A stretch of 10,401 bases of DNA from Candidatus Woesearchaeota archaeon (GCA_016185915.1 JACPMP010000132.1:1-10401); one strand, 5' to 3'; shown: positions 1 to 8,612, counted from the stretch's first letter. Notes: generated from the letters alone by a model not told the origin. Numbers and translations are program-made.

Positions 1-666
1 CAAATATCAATAATAGGAATATCAAACGATATAATGTTTGTTGACAACCTAGATCCACGAGTAAGGTCGTCCCTTTCTGAAGAGGAAATTGTTTTTCCAC
101 CATACAATGCCTTGCAAATCCAAGCTATTTTGAGGAAGAGGGCAGAATTAGCGTTTAACAAAGATGTTCTAGAGCAAGGCGTTATAGAGAAGTGTGCTGC
201 ATATGCAGCCCGTGATCATGGTGATGCACGCAGGGCCCTTGAGCTTCTAAGAGTTGCTGGTGAGGTAGCTGACAGAAAAAATCACAAAAAAATTACAATT
301 GAGCACATAGACGAAGCTGAAGAAAAAATTGACAGAGACAGGATAACAGACATAGTTTCAACACAACCAAAGCAGCATCAGCTTGTGCTTTACTCCATTC
401 TTTCCATTCAACCTGAAAGGAACAAGAGCATATTTACTGGAGAAGTTTATGAATTATACAAATCATTATGCAATAAAACAAACACAAGCATACTAACCCA
501 GCGACGCGTTTCAGATATAATATCAGAGTTCGACATGCTTGGAATAGTAAATGCCAAGGTAATATCAAAAGGAAGGTATGGAAGAACAAGAGACATATCG
601 CTAGAAATTCCCAATACAACCTTGCCTAAAATAAAAAATATTCTGGAGGAGAGCATACGCCTTTAA
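1..666 (+). CDS. cdc6: Cdc6/Orc1 origin-recognition initiator, C-terminal part (5' truncated by window)
   Basis: The frame is open from base 1, so the first ATG at 34 is internal and the gene begins before the window. The protein is an AAA+ ATPase that binds origin DNA and helps load the MCM helicase. Visible parts: the sensor-1 strand (IIGISND) at the very start, the LDPRVRSSL segment with the conserved arginine region, the lid subdomain with the sensor-2 motif GDARRALELL, and a C-terminal winged-helix DNA-binding domain (about the last 80 residues, with the recognition region around TQRRVSDIISEFDMLGIV). Walker A and B lie outside the window. Stop TAA at 664-666 is one base from the DP1 start, so the two are likely co-transcribed and translationally coupled. 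Family assignment is firm; whether it is the only Cdc6/Orc1 paralogue cannot be seen. Confidence 0.96.
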   Translation, partial: QISIIGISNDIMFVDNLDPRVRSSLSEEEIVFPPYNALQIQAILRKRAELAFNKDVLEQGVIEKCAAYAARDHGDARRALELLRVAGEVADRKNHKKITIEHIDEAEEKIDRDRITDIVSTQPKQHQLVLYSILSIQPERNKSIFTGEVYELYKSLCNKTNTSILTQRRVSDIISEFDMLGIVNAKVISKGRYGRTRDISLEIPNTTLPKIKNILEESIRL

Positions 667-667
667 C

Positions 668-2167
668 ATGCAACAAGAACTTATAAAAAAAAAACGTGAA
701 ATAGTTGACATTTTTTTAAAAAAAGGAGTTTTGATAAGTTCAGAACAATTAAATGAAATCAGCGAATATGAGCAAGTTTCTAAGATATTTAACTTATTAG
801 AATCAAAACAAATTGACGAAGAACCTTTTGTTGGCTTGGATTTAAACAAATTAATTGATGAAACCAAAACACAAAAGACAGACGCAACAAAAGAAGAACA
901 ACAAAAAAACAAGGTTAAAATCATACACTCTTATAAAGAAGAGCCAAAAAAAAGAGATCCACAAGATTTTGTCGATTACTTTAATAACAGATACAAGGCA
1001 ATAGAAAAAATCCTGAAACAAAGACAAGAGCTTAAAAATACAGTTTCTGTCAGCAAAATAACAAATAAAAAAGAAAGAGAGAATTTAGCGATAATAGGGA
1101 TTGTAAGTGATAAACAAATCACCAAAAACGGCAATTTACTTCTTGTTCTTGAAGACCCTACTGGAAAAAGAAGAGTGCTAGTAAACAAGAACAAGCCTTC
1201 CTTATTCAATGATGCAAAAGACATAGTTTTAGATGAGGTTATAGGTGTTGTAGGGGTTAACACAGAAGCTATGATATTTGCCAATAATATTGTCTGGCCC
1301 GACATACCCACAAACAAGGAACTAAAAAAATCAGAGCAGGAAAGTTATGCATTATTTTTATCTGACTTGCATGTAGGATCTTCAAGGTTTTTGCCAGACG
1401 ATTTTGAAAAATTTATCAGATGGATAAATGGCGATATTGGAAATGAACAGCAAAGACATATAGCCAATAATGTTGGACATATATTCATTGCAGGTGACTT
1501 AGTAGACGGATGTGGCATCTACCCGGAACAGGATAAAGAACTGATAACAAAAGATATTTACCAACAATACAAGGAATGCGCAGAGCTCCTAAAACAAATA
1601 CCACAACACATACCATTGATCATTTGCCCCGGCAATCACGATGCTTTGCGCATTTCAGAACCACAACCACTATTGTCAAAAGATTTTGCCAAACCACTAC
1701 ACGAACTAAATAATACCATAATGGTTTCAAACCCTTCATTGGTTAATATTGATTCTTCAAGCAGATTTATTGGCTTTGATGTTTTGATGTATCATGGATA
1801 TTCTTTTGATTATTTTGTTGCTGAAGTTGAATCATTAAGATCACAAGGGGGCTATGACAGGGCAGACTTAATAATGAAATTTTTATTGAAGAGAAGACAT
1901 TTAGCACCTACACATTTGTCAACACTTTACATTCCAGATACAAAAAAAGACCCGCTAGTAATTGAAAACGTTCCAGACTTCTTTCTTAGCGGCCATATAC
2001 ACAAAACAGCAACAGCAAATTATAGAAATACAACATTAATCTGCGGAAGTTGCTGGCAGAGCAAAACAATATTCCAAGAGAAAGTTGGACATAATCCAGA
2101 GCCAAGCAGGGTTCCGATTGTAAATCTACAGACAAGGGATGTAAAAATACTGAAATTTGGGCAGTAA
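668..2167 (+). CDS. polB: DNA polymerase D small subunit DP1 (3'-5' proofreading exonuclease)
   Basis: 499 residues. DP1 is the proofreading subunit of the archaeal replicative polymerase PolD and pairs with DP2. Order of parts: a short helical N-terminal domain (residues 1-50), a charged low-complexity linker (about 55-95), an OB fold (about 135-190) and a calcineurin-like phosphoesterase domain to the end. The metal-binding motifs are all present: SDLHVG (D233, H235), GDLVDG (D277), GNHD (G322-D325), YHG (H376) and GHIH (H443, H445), so the nuclease should be active. The start ATG lies one base after the cdc6 stop. A GGAGGA at 645-650 is 17 nt upstream, too far for a normal ribosome binding site, so coupling is more likely. 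The 5' end contains an A10 run and a T7A7 tract. Confidence 0.97.
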   Translation: MQQELIKKKREIVDIFLKKGVLISSEQLNEISEYEQVSKIFNLLESKQIDEEPFVGLDLNKLIDETKTQKTDATKEEQQKNKVKIIHSYKEEPKKRDPQDFVDYFNNRYKAIEKILKQRQELKNTVSVSKITNKKERENLAIIGIVSDKQITKNGNLLLVLEDPTGKRRVLVNKNKPSLFNDAKDIVLDEVIGVVGVNTEAMIFANNIVWPDIPTNKELKKSEQESYALFLSDLHVGSSRFLPDDFEKFIRWINGDIGNEQQRHIANNVGHIFIAGDLVDGCGIYPEQDKELITKDIYQQYKECAELLKQIPQHIPLIICPGNHDALRISEPQPLLSKDFAKPLHELNNTIMVSNPSLVNIDSSSRFIGFDVLMYHGYSFDYFVAEVESLRSQGGYDRADLIMKFLLKRRHLAPTHLSTLYIPDTKKDPLVIENVPDFFLSGHIHKTATANYRNTTLICGSCWQSKTIFQEKVGHNPEPSRVPIVNLQTRDVKILKFGQ

Positions 2168-2168
2168 A

Positions 2169-5100
2169 ATGACAAATAAAGATTATGCAGACGGTATAAC
2201 AAAAAAAATAAACTTTGCATATAAGATTGCAAATACAGCAAGATCGAAAAGTTACGACCCAGAGGAAACAGTAAACATACTAGTAGCTAAAAACATGGCA
2301 GAACGTGTAGAGGGCTTAGTGAGCGTAGTTGCCCCGCATATCATGAACAGCGGAATACCAAAAAGAATTAAGGAACTTGAAGATATTTATGGAAAATTGA
2401 ACTGGAGAGTTGCATTTAAAATATCTTTAGAAACAGCACAACAGAAATTCTGCGGATTTGAGACACAAAAAGAGGCAATCGAAACAGGCATAAGAATCGG
2501 TTTAGCCTATTTAACATTAGGTGTAGTAGCTTCACCATTAGAGGGCTTTGTAGAATTAAAATTTAGAAAAAGGGCAGATGGAAAAGAATATTTAGCTTTA
2601 ATGTATTCTGGACCGATAAGGAGCGCAGGAGGAACTGCAGGGGCATTAAGCGTCATTATAGCAGATTATATCCGAAAGAATATGGGTTATGATGTTTATG
2701 ACCCATCAGAAAAAGAAATAAGAAGAATGGTCACAGAACTTTACGATTATCATGAGAGAGTAACTAATCTTCAATATCTGCCTAGTGAAAAAGAAATAAG
2801 GTTTCTTGTCAGCAATTTACCAATCCAAATTGACGGCGATGCGTCAGAAGAAATAGAGGTTTCAAACTACAAAGATACAGAGAGGATAGAAACAAACAGA
2901 ATAAGAAGCGGGCCTTGCTTGGTTCTAGGCGAGTGTGTTGCACAAAAAGCTGCCAAGATTTGGCCCCAAATCAAGAAATGGGGGCACGAATTTGGCATTG
3001 AACATTGGTCATTTTTGCAAGAATTTGTTCAGTTGCAAAAAGAAACAAAGGCAAAAGAAAAATCCATAAAGAAAGAAATATCACCAATATACACTTATAT
3101 ACAAGACCTCGTTGCTGGCAGACCGGTTTTAACACACCCCTTGGCTGTTGGAGGGTTTCGCTTGCGATATGGGAGATGCAGAACTTCTGGGTATTCAGCA
3201 TCAGCAATACACCCAGCAACTATGATTATTCTTAACAAATACATAGCAATTGGAACACAATTAAAGGTTGAAAGACCTGGAAAGGCAACAGCTATAAGCG
3301 TGTGTGATTGCATAGAAGGGCCGATAGTAAAATTGAATGATGGTAGTGTGATAAGACTAGATGGCGAGCATAAAGCGAAGCAAGTATCAAACACCATCAA
3401 GGAAATCTTATTTTTAGGGGATATATTGATTAGCTATGGTGATTTCTTTAATAGGGCACATCCTTTGCCGCCAGCAGGCTATTGTGAAGAATGGTGGTCG
3501 CTAGAAGTTGAAAAAGGAATAGTAAATATGTTTGGCTCGTTAGATTATTACAAATTATCACAATTGACAAACATTGACGAAAAATACTTGGAAAATATCA
3601 TTAAAAATTCTTTTTTTGAGAAACCAGATGCAAAAACAGCCATAATATTAAGCAAAACCCTCATGGTGCCATTACATCCCTATTACACTTATCACTGGAA
3701 AACAATATCAAAAGAAAACTTTATGGAATTGCTTAAGTGGCTTGCATCTGCAAAGATAGAATCTGAAGGAAACAACATCAAAAAGATTATACTGCCAAAA
3801 AATGAGGTTGGAAAGAGAGTGCTTGAAGTACTCGGTGCACCCCACATTCTTATAAATGACGAATTCACAATAGTAGAAAATGAAGATGCAGAAATATTGT
3901 ATGTTGTCTTGAGATTAGATGAAAAGAATTTTTATGAGCAATATAAGGGTTCTGAAATTGATGATGTTCTAGATTTAATAAATTCTATTTCTAAGATAAA
4001 ACTTAGGGATAAGTCAGGCATTTTTATTGGTGCTAGAATGGGCAGACCAGAAAAGGCAAAAGTAAGGAAACTTGACGGTGAACCGCACACACTTTTTCCT
4101 ATAGGAAAAGAAGGAGGTAAACTAAGGTCTTTCCAAAGCGAAATGGAAGTTGGTAGTGTAGAAGCAGAATTCCCAACATATTTTTGTGGTAAATGCAAAA
4201 AAGAAACTATCCTTAGCGTATGTGAGCAATGCGACACAAAAACAACGAAGACGGGGTATTGCAACATATGCGGATTGGTAGAAGGAACTAAATGCAGGCA
4301 TGGTGAGGTTATTCAATACAAACCACAAAGAATTGATATAGGATATTACTTCAAAAGCCTGCTGAAAAAGCTCAATATGCAGCAATACCCTGATTTAATC
4401 AAAGGAGTTAGAGGCACTTCAAGTAAAAATCACATTCCTGAGCATTTTGCAAAAGGGATTCTGAGGGCAAAATATGATATACCTGTTAATAGAGATGGCA
4501 CCACTAGGTACGATATGACACAACTCCCCATAACCCATTTCAAACCAAAAGAAATTGGAACTTCTGTAGAAGAATTAAAGGATATGGGTTACCACAAGGA
4601 TATCTATGGATTAGAGCTAACAGATTCAGAGCAAATCCTCGAGTTAAAATCACAAGACATAATATTGCCAAAATGTGAAGATGCACCAGAGGCCGGGGCA
4701 GATAAAGTCCTTTATAATATAAGTTTATTTATTGATGAGCTTTTAGTTTCTTTATATCACCAAAAAAGATTCTACAACTTAAAATCTGAAAAAGAATTAA
4801 TTGGGCATTTGGTGGTTGTATTAGCCCCGCATACTTCAGCCGGAATTGCAGGCAGAATAATTGGGTTTTCCAAAACACAAGCATTCTTTGCCCATCCATT
4901 ATTGCATGCTGCTACAAGACGCGATTGTTTGAGTTATGACAGTTATGTTTCAATGAAAGAGAATGGGATATGGAAAATTGAGAAAATTGGGGCACTTATA
5001 GAAAATCTAAATCCAACTCAGAAAGCAGATAATTTTGGAACCTTTAAAAAAGATATATCTAATATTTATACATGGAGTAATCCTGGGCAGAGTGAAGTTG

Positions 5101-7046
5101 TTGAGGTAACCAAGCACCAACCAAGTAAAATGTTAAGATTATTTCTGGAAGATGGCAGAAAAATAGAGTTAACAGATTACCACAAAATTTATCTCAAAGG
5201 CAAAAAAGAAAAAAGAGCTTATGAGGTTAAAGAAGGCGACCAATTAACAGTTAATTACAACAAAAATATTGAAGAGAAAGACATAGAAGAAATATTCTTA
5301 CCTGAAATTTTCTCTGATAGAGACGATATAATGTTAAGAAATATTGAAGATTACCTTAGCAAACTTAAGCCATTAAGTAAACATGAAAATTTTAGCATAA
5401 GAGATAGTTTCCCGATAAAGTTTGTTAAAGGATTTTTAAGTAAGCATAATAAATCACTTAAAGACCTACCGTCTAAAGTAAAAATAGCTATTAAGAGAGA
5501 CAGTGTTTCAATTCCTATTAGAATTCGTTTGGGTAACGAGTTAATGGAGGTGATTGGCCTTTATATTGCTGAAGGTTATCTAAGAAAAAATGCTTCTAAA
5601 AAAGGATTTTATCAAACCTCTATAGCTGGGAATAACCAAATTAGGAATTACGTAAAGAAGGTTTTTAATTCTCATTTTAGTTTAAAACCATCTTATGAAA
5701 ATTCAAGCCAAGTAGTTTTTTCTTCAAGAATAGTATACGAATTATTTAGAAATTATTTTGGTGTAGGGATTAATGCTAAAAGCAAAAGAATACCTAGCTT
5801 ATTTTTAAATTTAAAAAAAGAGAAGATAGCAGCTTTATTAAGGGGTTACTTTGAAGGTGATGGTAGTGTTAGTTCTAGAGATATTAGAGTTACTTGCGAT
5901 ACAGTTAGTGAAGGTTTGAAATATGATTTAAGTTTTGTTCTATCACGATTTAGTATATTTACTAAATTTTATGAGTATGAAAAAGAACCTGGACCTAAAG
6001 TCAGAGAATTTTACTTAAAAAAACAGAAACAAATTCCTCGCTTTAAGATAACCAAAATCATTATTTTATCAAATTTCGTTAAAAAATTTAAGCAAATTGG
6101 CTTTATTTCAGAGCGTAAGAACAGAATTTTGCATGAGCTTTGTCAAAAAGAACCTTATGGAAGTCGTATAGATTTTGATGAGCATTATACTTATCCTAAA
6201 ATTGTAAAAATCGAACAAATCGGAGATAAAATGAGTTATTGCTTTAATGTTTCTTCTGAGCACAACTTTTTTGCTAACGACATTTTAGTTCATAATTGTG
6301 ACGGAGATGAAGCATCGGTATCTCTATTGATGGATGCCTTGCTGAATTTCTCAAGGCAATTCCTGCCAGATTCAAGAGGCTCAACTCAAGACACACCCTT
6401 AGTTCTAACTTCCATACTAGTCCCAACAGAGGTTGATGATATGGTGTTTGATCTAGATATTGTGCAGAGATATCCTATAGAATTTTATGAGGCAACACAA
6501 AATTATGAATTACCGTGGAACGTAAAGATTGACAAGTTTATTAACATATTAAACTCTGAAGGCCAATATGCTGGAATCGGATACACCCATCCTGTCAGCA
6601 ACATAAACATGGGTGTTAAATGCTCTTCCTACAAAACAATACCATCAATGGAGGACAAGTTAAAAGGTCAAATGGAGCTTGCAGACAAAATCAGAGCTGT
6701 TGATGCAACTGATGTTGCAAGACTGGTGATAGAAAAGCACCTATTGAGGGATATAAAAGGAAATTTGAGAAAATTTTCAATGCAGCAATTTAGATGCAGC
6801 AAGTGCACAGAAAAATATAGAAGACCTCCTTTAATAGGCAAGTGTTTGGCATGCGGCAGCAGATTAATTTTTACTGTTTCTGAGGGAACAATAATAAAAT
6901 ATTTGGAGCCAGCTATTTCCTTATCTGATAAGTATAATCTTCCACCTTATCTTAAACAAGTATTAGAATTAACAAAAGACAGGGTTGAGGGAGTTTTTGG
7001 AAAAGAAAAAGATAAGCAAGAGGGCTTGGGAAGATGGTTTGGGTAG
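2169..7046 (+). CDS. polC: DNA polymerase D large subunit DP2, intein-containing precursor
   Basis: The 1625-residue precursor consists of N-extein 1-919, intein 920-1376 and C-extein 1377-1625, giving a mature subunit of 1168 residues. DP2 is the catalytic subunit of PolD, with double-psi beta-barrels related to those of RNA polymerase. Visible: the conserved N-terminal block with SGPIRSAGGTAG, a Cys cluster at C673, C676, C685, C688, C698, C701 and C709 (zinc modules), the catalytic motif CDGDEA just after the intein (aspartates at 6300-6302 and 6306-6308), and a C-terminal zinc ribbon (C1543, C1546, C1559, C1562 in precursor numbering). A PIP box forms the end. I chose ATG 2169, one base after the DP1 stop; a TTG at 2157 would overlap DP1 and add only four residues. 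The sequence at the splice junction reads RRD-CDGDE, where I recall RRN-CDGDED in Pyrococcus. Confidence 0.97.
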   Translation: MTNKDYADGITKKINFAYKIANTARSKSYDPEETVNILVAKNMAERVEGLVSVVAPHIMNSGIPKRIKELEDIYGKLNWRVAFKISLETAQQKFCGFETQKEAIETGIRIGLAYLTLGVVASPLEGFVELKFRKRADGKEYLALMYSGPIRSAGGTAGALSVIIADYIRKNMGYDVYDPSEKEIRRMVTELYDYHERVTNLQYLPSEKEIRFLVSNLPIQIDGDASEEIEVSNYKDTERIETNRIRSGPCLVLGECVAQKAAKIWPQIKKWGHEFGIEHWSFLQEFVQLQKETKAKEKSIKKEISPIYTYIQDLVAGRPVLTHPLAVGGFRLRYGRCRTSGYSASAIHPATMIILNKYIAIGTQLKVERPGKATAISVCDCIEGPIVKLNDGSVIRLDGEHKAKQVSNTIKEILFLGDILISYGDFFNRAHPLPPAGYCEEWWSLEVEKGIVNMFGSLDYYKLSQLTNIDEKYLENIIKNSFFEKPDAKTAIILSKTLMVPLHPYYTYHWKTISKENFMELLKWLASAKIESEGNNIKKIILPKNEVGKRVLEVLGAPHILINDEFTIVENEDAEILYVVLRLDEKNFYEQYKGSEIDDVLDLINSISKIKLRDKSGIFIGARMGRPEKAKVRKLDGEPHTLFPIGKEGGKLRSFQSEMEVGSVEAEFPTYFCGKCKKETILSVCEQCDTKTTKTGYCNICGLVEGTKCRHGEVIQYKPQRIDIGYYFKSLLKKLNMQQYPDLIKGVRGTSSKNHIPEHFAKGILRAKYDIPVNRDGTTRYDMTQLPITHFKPKEIGTSVEELKDMGYHKDIYGLELTDSEQILELKSQDIILPKCEDAPEAGADKVLYNISLFIDELLVSLYHQKRFYNLKSEKELIGHLVVVLAPHTSAGIAGRIIGFSKTQAFFAHPLLHAATRRDCLSYDSYVSMKENGIWKIEKIGALIENLNPTQKADNFGTFKKDISNIYTWSNPGQSEVVEVTKHQPSKMLRLFLEDGRKIELTDYHKIYLKGKKEKRAYEVKEGDQLTVNYNKNIEEKDIEEIFLPEIFSDRDDIMLRNIEDYLSKLKPLSKHENFSIRDSFPIKFVKGFLSKHNKSLKDLPSKVKIAIKRDSVSIPIRIRLGNELMEVIGLYIAEGYLRKNASKKGFYQTSIAGNNQIRNYVKKVFNSHFSLKPSYENSSQVVFSSRIVYELFRNYFGVGINAKSKRIPSLFLNLKKEKIAALLRGYFEGDGSVSSRDIRVTCDTVSEGLKYDLSFVLSRFSIFTKFYEYEKEPGPKVREFYLKKQKQIPRFKITKIIILSNFVKKFKQIGFISERKNRILHELCQKEPYGSRIDFDEHYTYPKIVKIEQIGDKMSYCFNVSSEHNFFANDILVHNCDGDEASVSLLMDALLNFSRQFLPDSRGSTQDTPLVLTSILVPTEVDDMVFDLDIVQRYPIEFYEATQNYELPWNVKIDKFINILNSEGQYAGIGYTHPVSNINMGVKCSSYKTIPSMEDKLKGQMELADKIRAVDATDVARLVIEKHLLRDIKGNLRKFSMQQFRCSKCTEKYRRPPLIGKCLACGSRLIFTVSEGTIIKYLEPAISLSDKYNLPPYLKQVLELTKDRVEGVFGKEKDKQEGLGRWFG
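4926..6296 (+). mobile_element. Intein with LAGLIDADG homing endonuclease in DP2
   Basis: 457 residues in frame inside DP2. It starts with Cys1 (CLSYDSYVSM, block A) and ends ILVHN (block G), followed by Cys+1 of the C-extein, so all residues for standard splicing are there: Cys1, block B T83-D-Y-H86, penultimate His456, Asn457 and Cys+1. Two dodecapeptide motifs, EVIGLYIAEG (acid E216) and LLRGYFEGDG (acid D312), mark an apparently intact homing endonuclease. The insertion point immediately precedes the catalytic DGD of PolD, which I recall as the site used by the Pyrococcus PolII inteins. The reading frame is undamaged. The intein looks more AT-rich than its host gene, with GCT/TTA-type codons, which suggests later arrival. 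Exact ends follow from the splice motifs. Confidence 0.96.
7017..7040 (+). other. PIP box (PCNA-binding motif) at the DP2 C-terminus
   Basis: The codons encode QEGLGRWF, fitting the consensus Q-x-x-hydrophobic-x-x-aromatic-aromatic, one residue before the protein ends. PIP boxes tether replication proteins to the sliding clamp, and DP2 of other archaea carries one at its C-terminus. Clamp binding here is inferred from the motif and its terminal position. Confidence 0.8.
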
Positions 7047-7072
7047 GAAATTAAACTTAACTTAAGAGAGTT

Positions 7073-7127
7073 TCTGTTAGACGACCCGAGCGAAGCGGAG
7101 TTCTGGCAAAGTTCGTTCCGAAAAGTC
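7073..7127 (+). repeat. GC-rich spacer repeat, copy A (GCGAAGC family)
   Basis: In the 116-base convergent spacer between DP2 and the lipoprotein. It reads TCTGTTAGACGA, two bases, CGAGCGAAGCG, and further on GTTC..TTCCGAAAAGTC. The same blocks in the same order occur in copy B upstream of the DUF3800 gene (TCTGTTAAACGA, three bases, CGAGCGAAGCG, then GTTCTACCGAAAATC), and the first part in copy C at 10158-10183 on the other strand. Much more GC-rich than its surroundings. It could act as a bidirectional terminator or be a dispersed element; neither is shown. Confidence 0.65.
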
Positions 7128-7162
7128 GCGAAGGGCCACACTCTTCAAAGAAGTCAACTATT

Positions 7163-8530
7163 TTAAGATTTACTTATCCTTTCTTTATTGGCTTCATATA
7201 CAATCTCTTTTAAAATATCTTTAGTAACTGCTTTTTGATTGACAATTCCTTTAGCAGCAATTTCAAATACCCTATCGTGTTGCACTGAATTGGATGTTAA
7301 ACCCCATTTTGCTGCTGCACCTACGGAATATTTTACTAAAATAAGTGCTTCTGCTTCTGTTGGCTCTTTTGCCTTACCACTTTGATAATCTGCGACTCTC
7401 TTATCATATTCTTTCTTGTATTCTTCCGACCAAGGCAATACACTTATTATCTTATTTATTGGCTCTTCATTGCCTGTTTTAAAAAAAAGCCCCCATAACA
7501 TATCCAATTGATAACCACTTAGTACATCATCTTTTAAAATATTTGGAGGTTCTTGTTCCAGCAAAGTATCAATATAATTTTTGAATAGAGCCGAAGCACT
7601 ATTTTTTTCATTTTTGAGTATAGACTTACTCTTGGAAGTGTCTGCAAACCATAATGATTGCCAAACTAGGACTTTTTGTTCATCATTTAAGGAATCTAAT
7701 TGATTCATCCATTCTGATAACTTCCCATCATTTTCCTTAAAAATTTCACCAAAGAACGAGACTGAAGCTCCCGATATATCTTCTGGATCATAATTTTTAC
7801 TTTTTACTATGGCTTTTATAGCATCAACTGTTAAAGCTGGATTTGGCTTAATGTAGTAATAAGTAACCCACATACTAGCATCTTCTTCGGAGCTTATTTT
7901 TGTTGGTACTTTGATATTTGTTGTGATTGAAGCACTTCCAGTTTTTTTATTCATTTCTTCAATCAATACTCTGTCTATTGAATCAGAAGTAGTATAAACT
8001 ATGTCCAATATTTGGTCATCATCCAGAAGGCTTTCATTTCTTATATTCTCTTTTGTGTTTTTTATTGCAGCTGCTTTTTTACAAACATTTTGGTCTGTAT
8101 TGATTTCTGTATCTTTTCTAATTTTATCACATAAAGCTAAATCACTTAATTGTATAGCTAACCCAAAAAAGCAAAGGTCTTTTTCTTTTGGGATTACAAC
8201 CCCATCACAATATTTTGGAAGGTTATACCATGCAGCTAATTGCATATAACAAACATCTTTTGAAAATTCATCACTAATCTTCAAGCATATTTTATCATCT
8301 TTTTCTTTAACAGATTTTCTTATGTAACATGAGTCTAATGTTTTTTTGTCAGTAATACCATTACACTTCACAATTTCTTGCTTTTCGGTAACATTTTTAT
8401 TAAGCTGTGTTGTTTTTTCTTGAACTGACTTAGCCATTTCTTTGCTTGCAGAATTATCGCTTTTTTCAACAGTCGAACACCCAACTATCAAAACAATAAA
8501 CAATAATATAAAAACACTTATTGCCCTCAT
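7163..8530 (-). CDS. Putative secreted lipoprotein with periodic Cys-pair repeats
   Basis: 455 residues, function unknown. The N-terminus is a lipoprotein signal: short charged start, hydrophobic core (residues 4-16) and lipobox IVGC, with lipidated Cys18. A polar linker (19-52) follows. Residues 56-150 hold four repeats of about 26 residues, each with a Cys pair: C56/C68, C82/C94, C108/C120, C134/C150, with motifs such as KDVCYMQLA. They look like short helical hairpins closed by disulfides outside the cell. The rest is a mostly helical domain with marks WVTYYYIKPNP (221-231), FFGEIFKEN (259-267), WQSLWFADT and SNSVQHDRV (H418). I cannot name a family for it. ATG 8530 is supported by a TATA-like box about 28 nt upstream. 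Transcribed divergently from the DUF3800 gene and convergently with DP2. An alternative reading is a cell-surface scaffold or binding protein; no enzyme motif is visible. Confidence 0.85.
   Translation of the reverse strand: MRAISVFILLFIVLIVGCSTVEKSDNSASKEMAKSVQEKTTQLNKNVTEKQEIVKCNGITDKKTLDSCYIRKSVKEKDDKICLKISDEFSKDVCYMQLAAWYNLPKYCDGVVIPKEKDLCFFGLAIQLSDLALCDKIRKDTEINTDQNVCKKAAAIKNTKENIRNESLLDDDQILDIVYTTSDSIDRVLIEEMNKKTGSASITTNIKVPTKISSEEDASMWVTYYYIKPNPALTVDAIKAIVKSKNYDPEDISGASVSFFGEIFKENDGKLSEWMNQLDSLNDEQKVLVWQSLWFADTSKSKSILKNEKNSASALFKNYIDTLLEQEPPNILKDDVLSGYQLDMLWGLFFKTGNEEPINKIISVLPWSEEYKKEYDKRVADYQSGKAKEPTEAEALILVKYSVGAAAKWGLTSNSVQHDRVFEIAAKGIVNQKAVTKDILKEIVYEANKERISKS
8081..8365 (-). repeat. 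Four-fold Cys-pair protein repeat, 26-residue period
   Basis: Cys positions 56, 68, 82, 94, 108, 120, 134 and 150 of the lipoprotein alternate spacings of 12 and 14 residues, with only the last pair stretched to 16. Each unit begins with a Cys plus a polar stretch and ends with D-x-C or similar, often followed by Tyr/Phe and a small-residue helix. Confidence 0.85.
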
Positions 8531-8554
8531 TTTATTACCAGTTAATGTTTCTAC

Positions 8555-8562
8555 TAAATAAA
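8555..8562 (-). promoter_or_regulatory. TATA box of the lipoprotein gene
   Basis: The minus strand reads TTTATTTA, centred about 28 nt before the ATG at 8530, with purine-rich ATAAAG just upstream as a possible BRE. This places transcription start within a few bases of the ATG, implying a leaderless or nearly leaderless mRNA. Confidence 0.5.
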
Positions 8563-8612
8563 CTTTATGTAGATGATATCTTGCGTAGTCGAGTGTGTCC
8601 CGTAGCGATTGA

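Noticed and set aside
2157..2168. TTG start for DP2 overlapping DP1
   Set aside because: ATG 2169 one base after the DP1 stop mirrors the cdc6-DP1 junction, and no ribosome binding site supports TTG.
2971..4385. Several open frames of 76-111 codons opposite or overlapping DP2
   Set aside because: They are out of frame with a strongly conserved gene, have low-complexity translations and no promoter.
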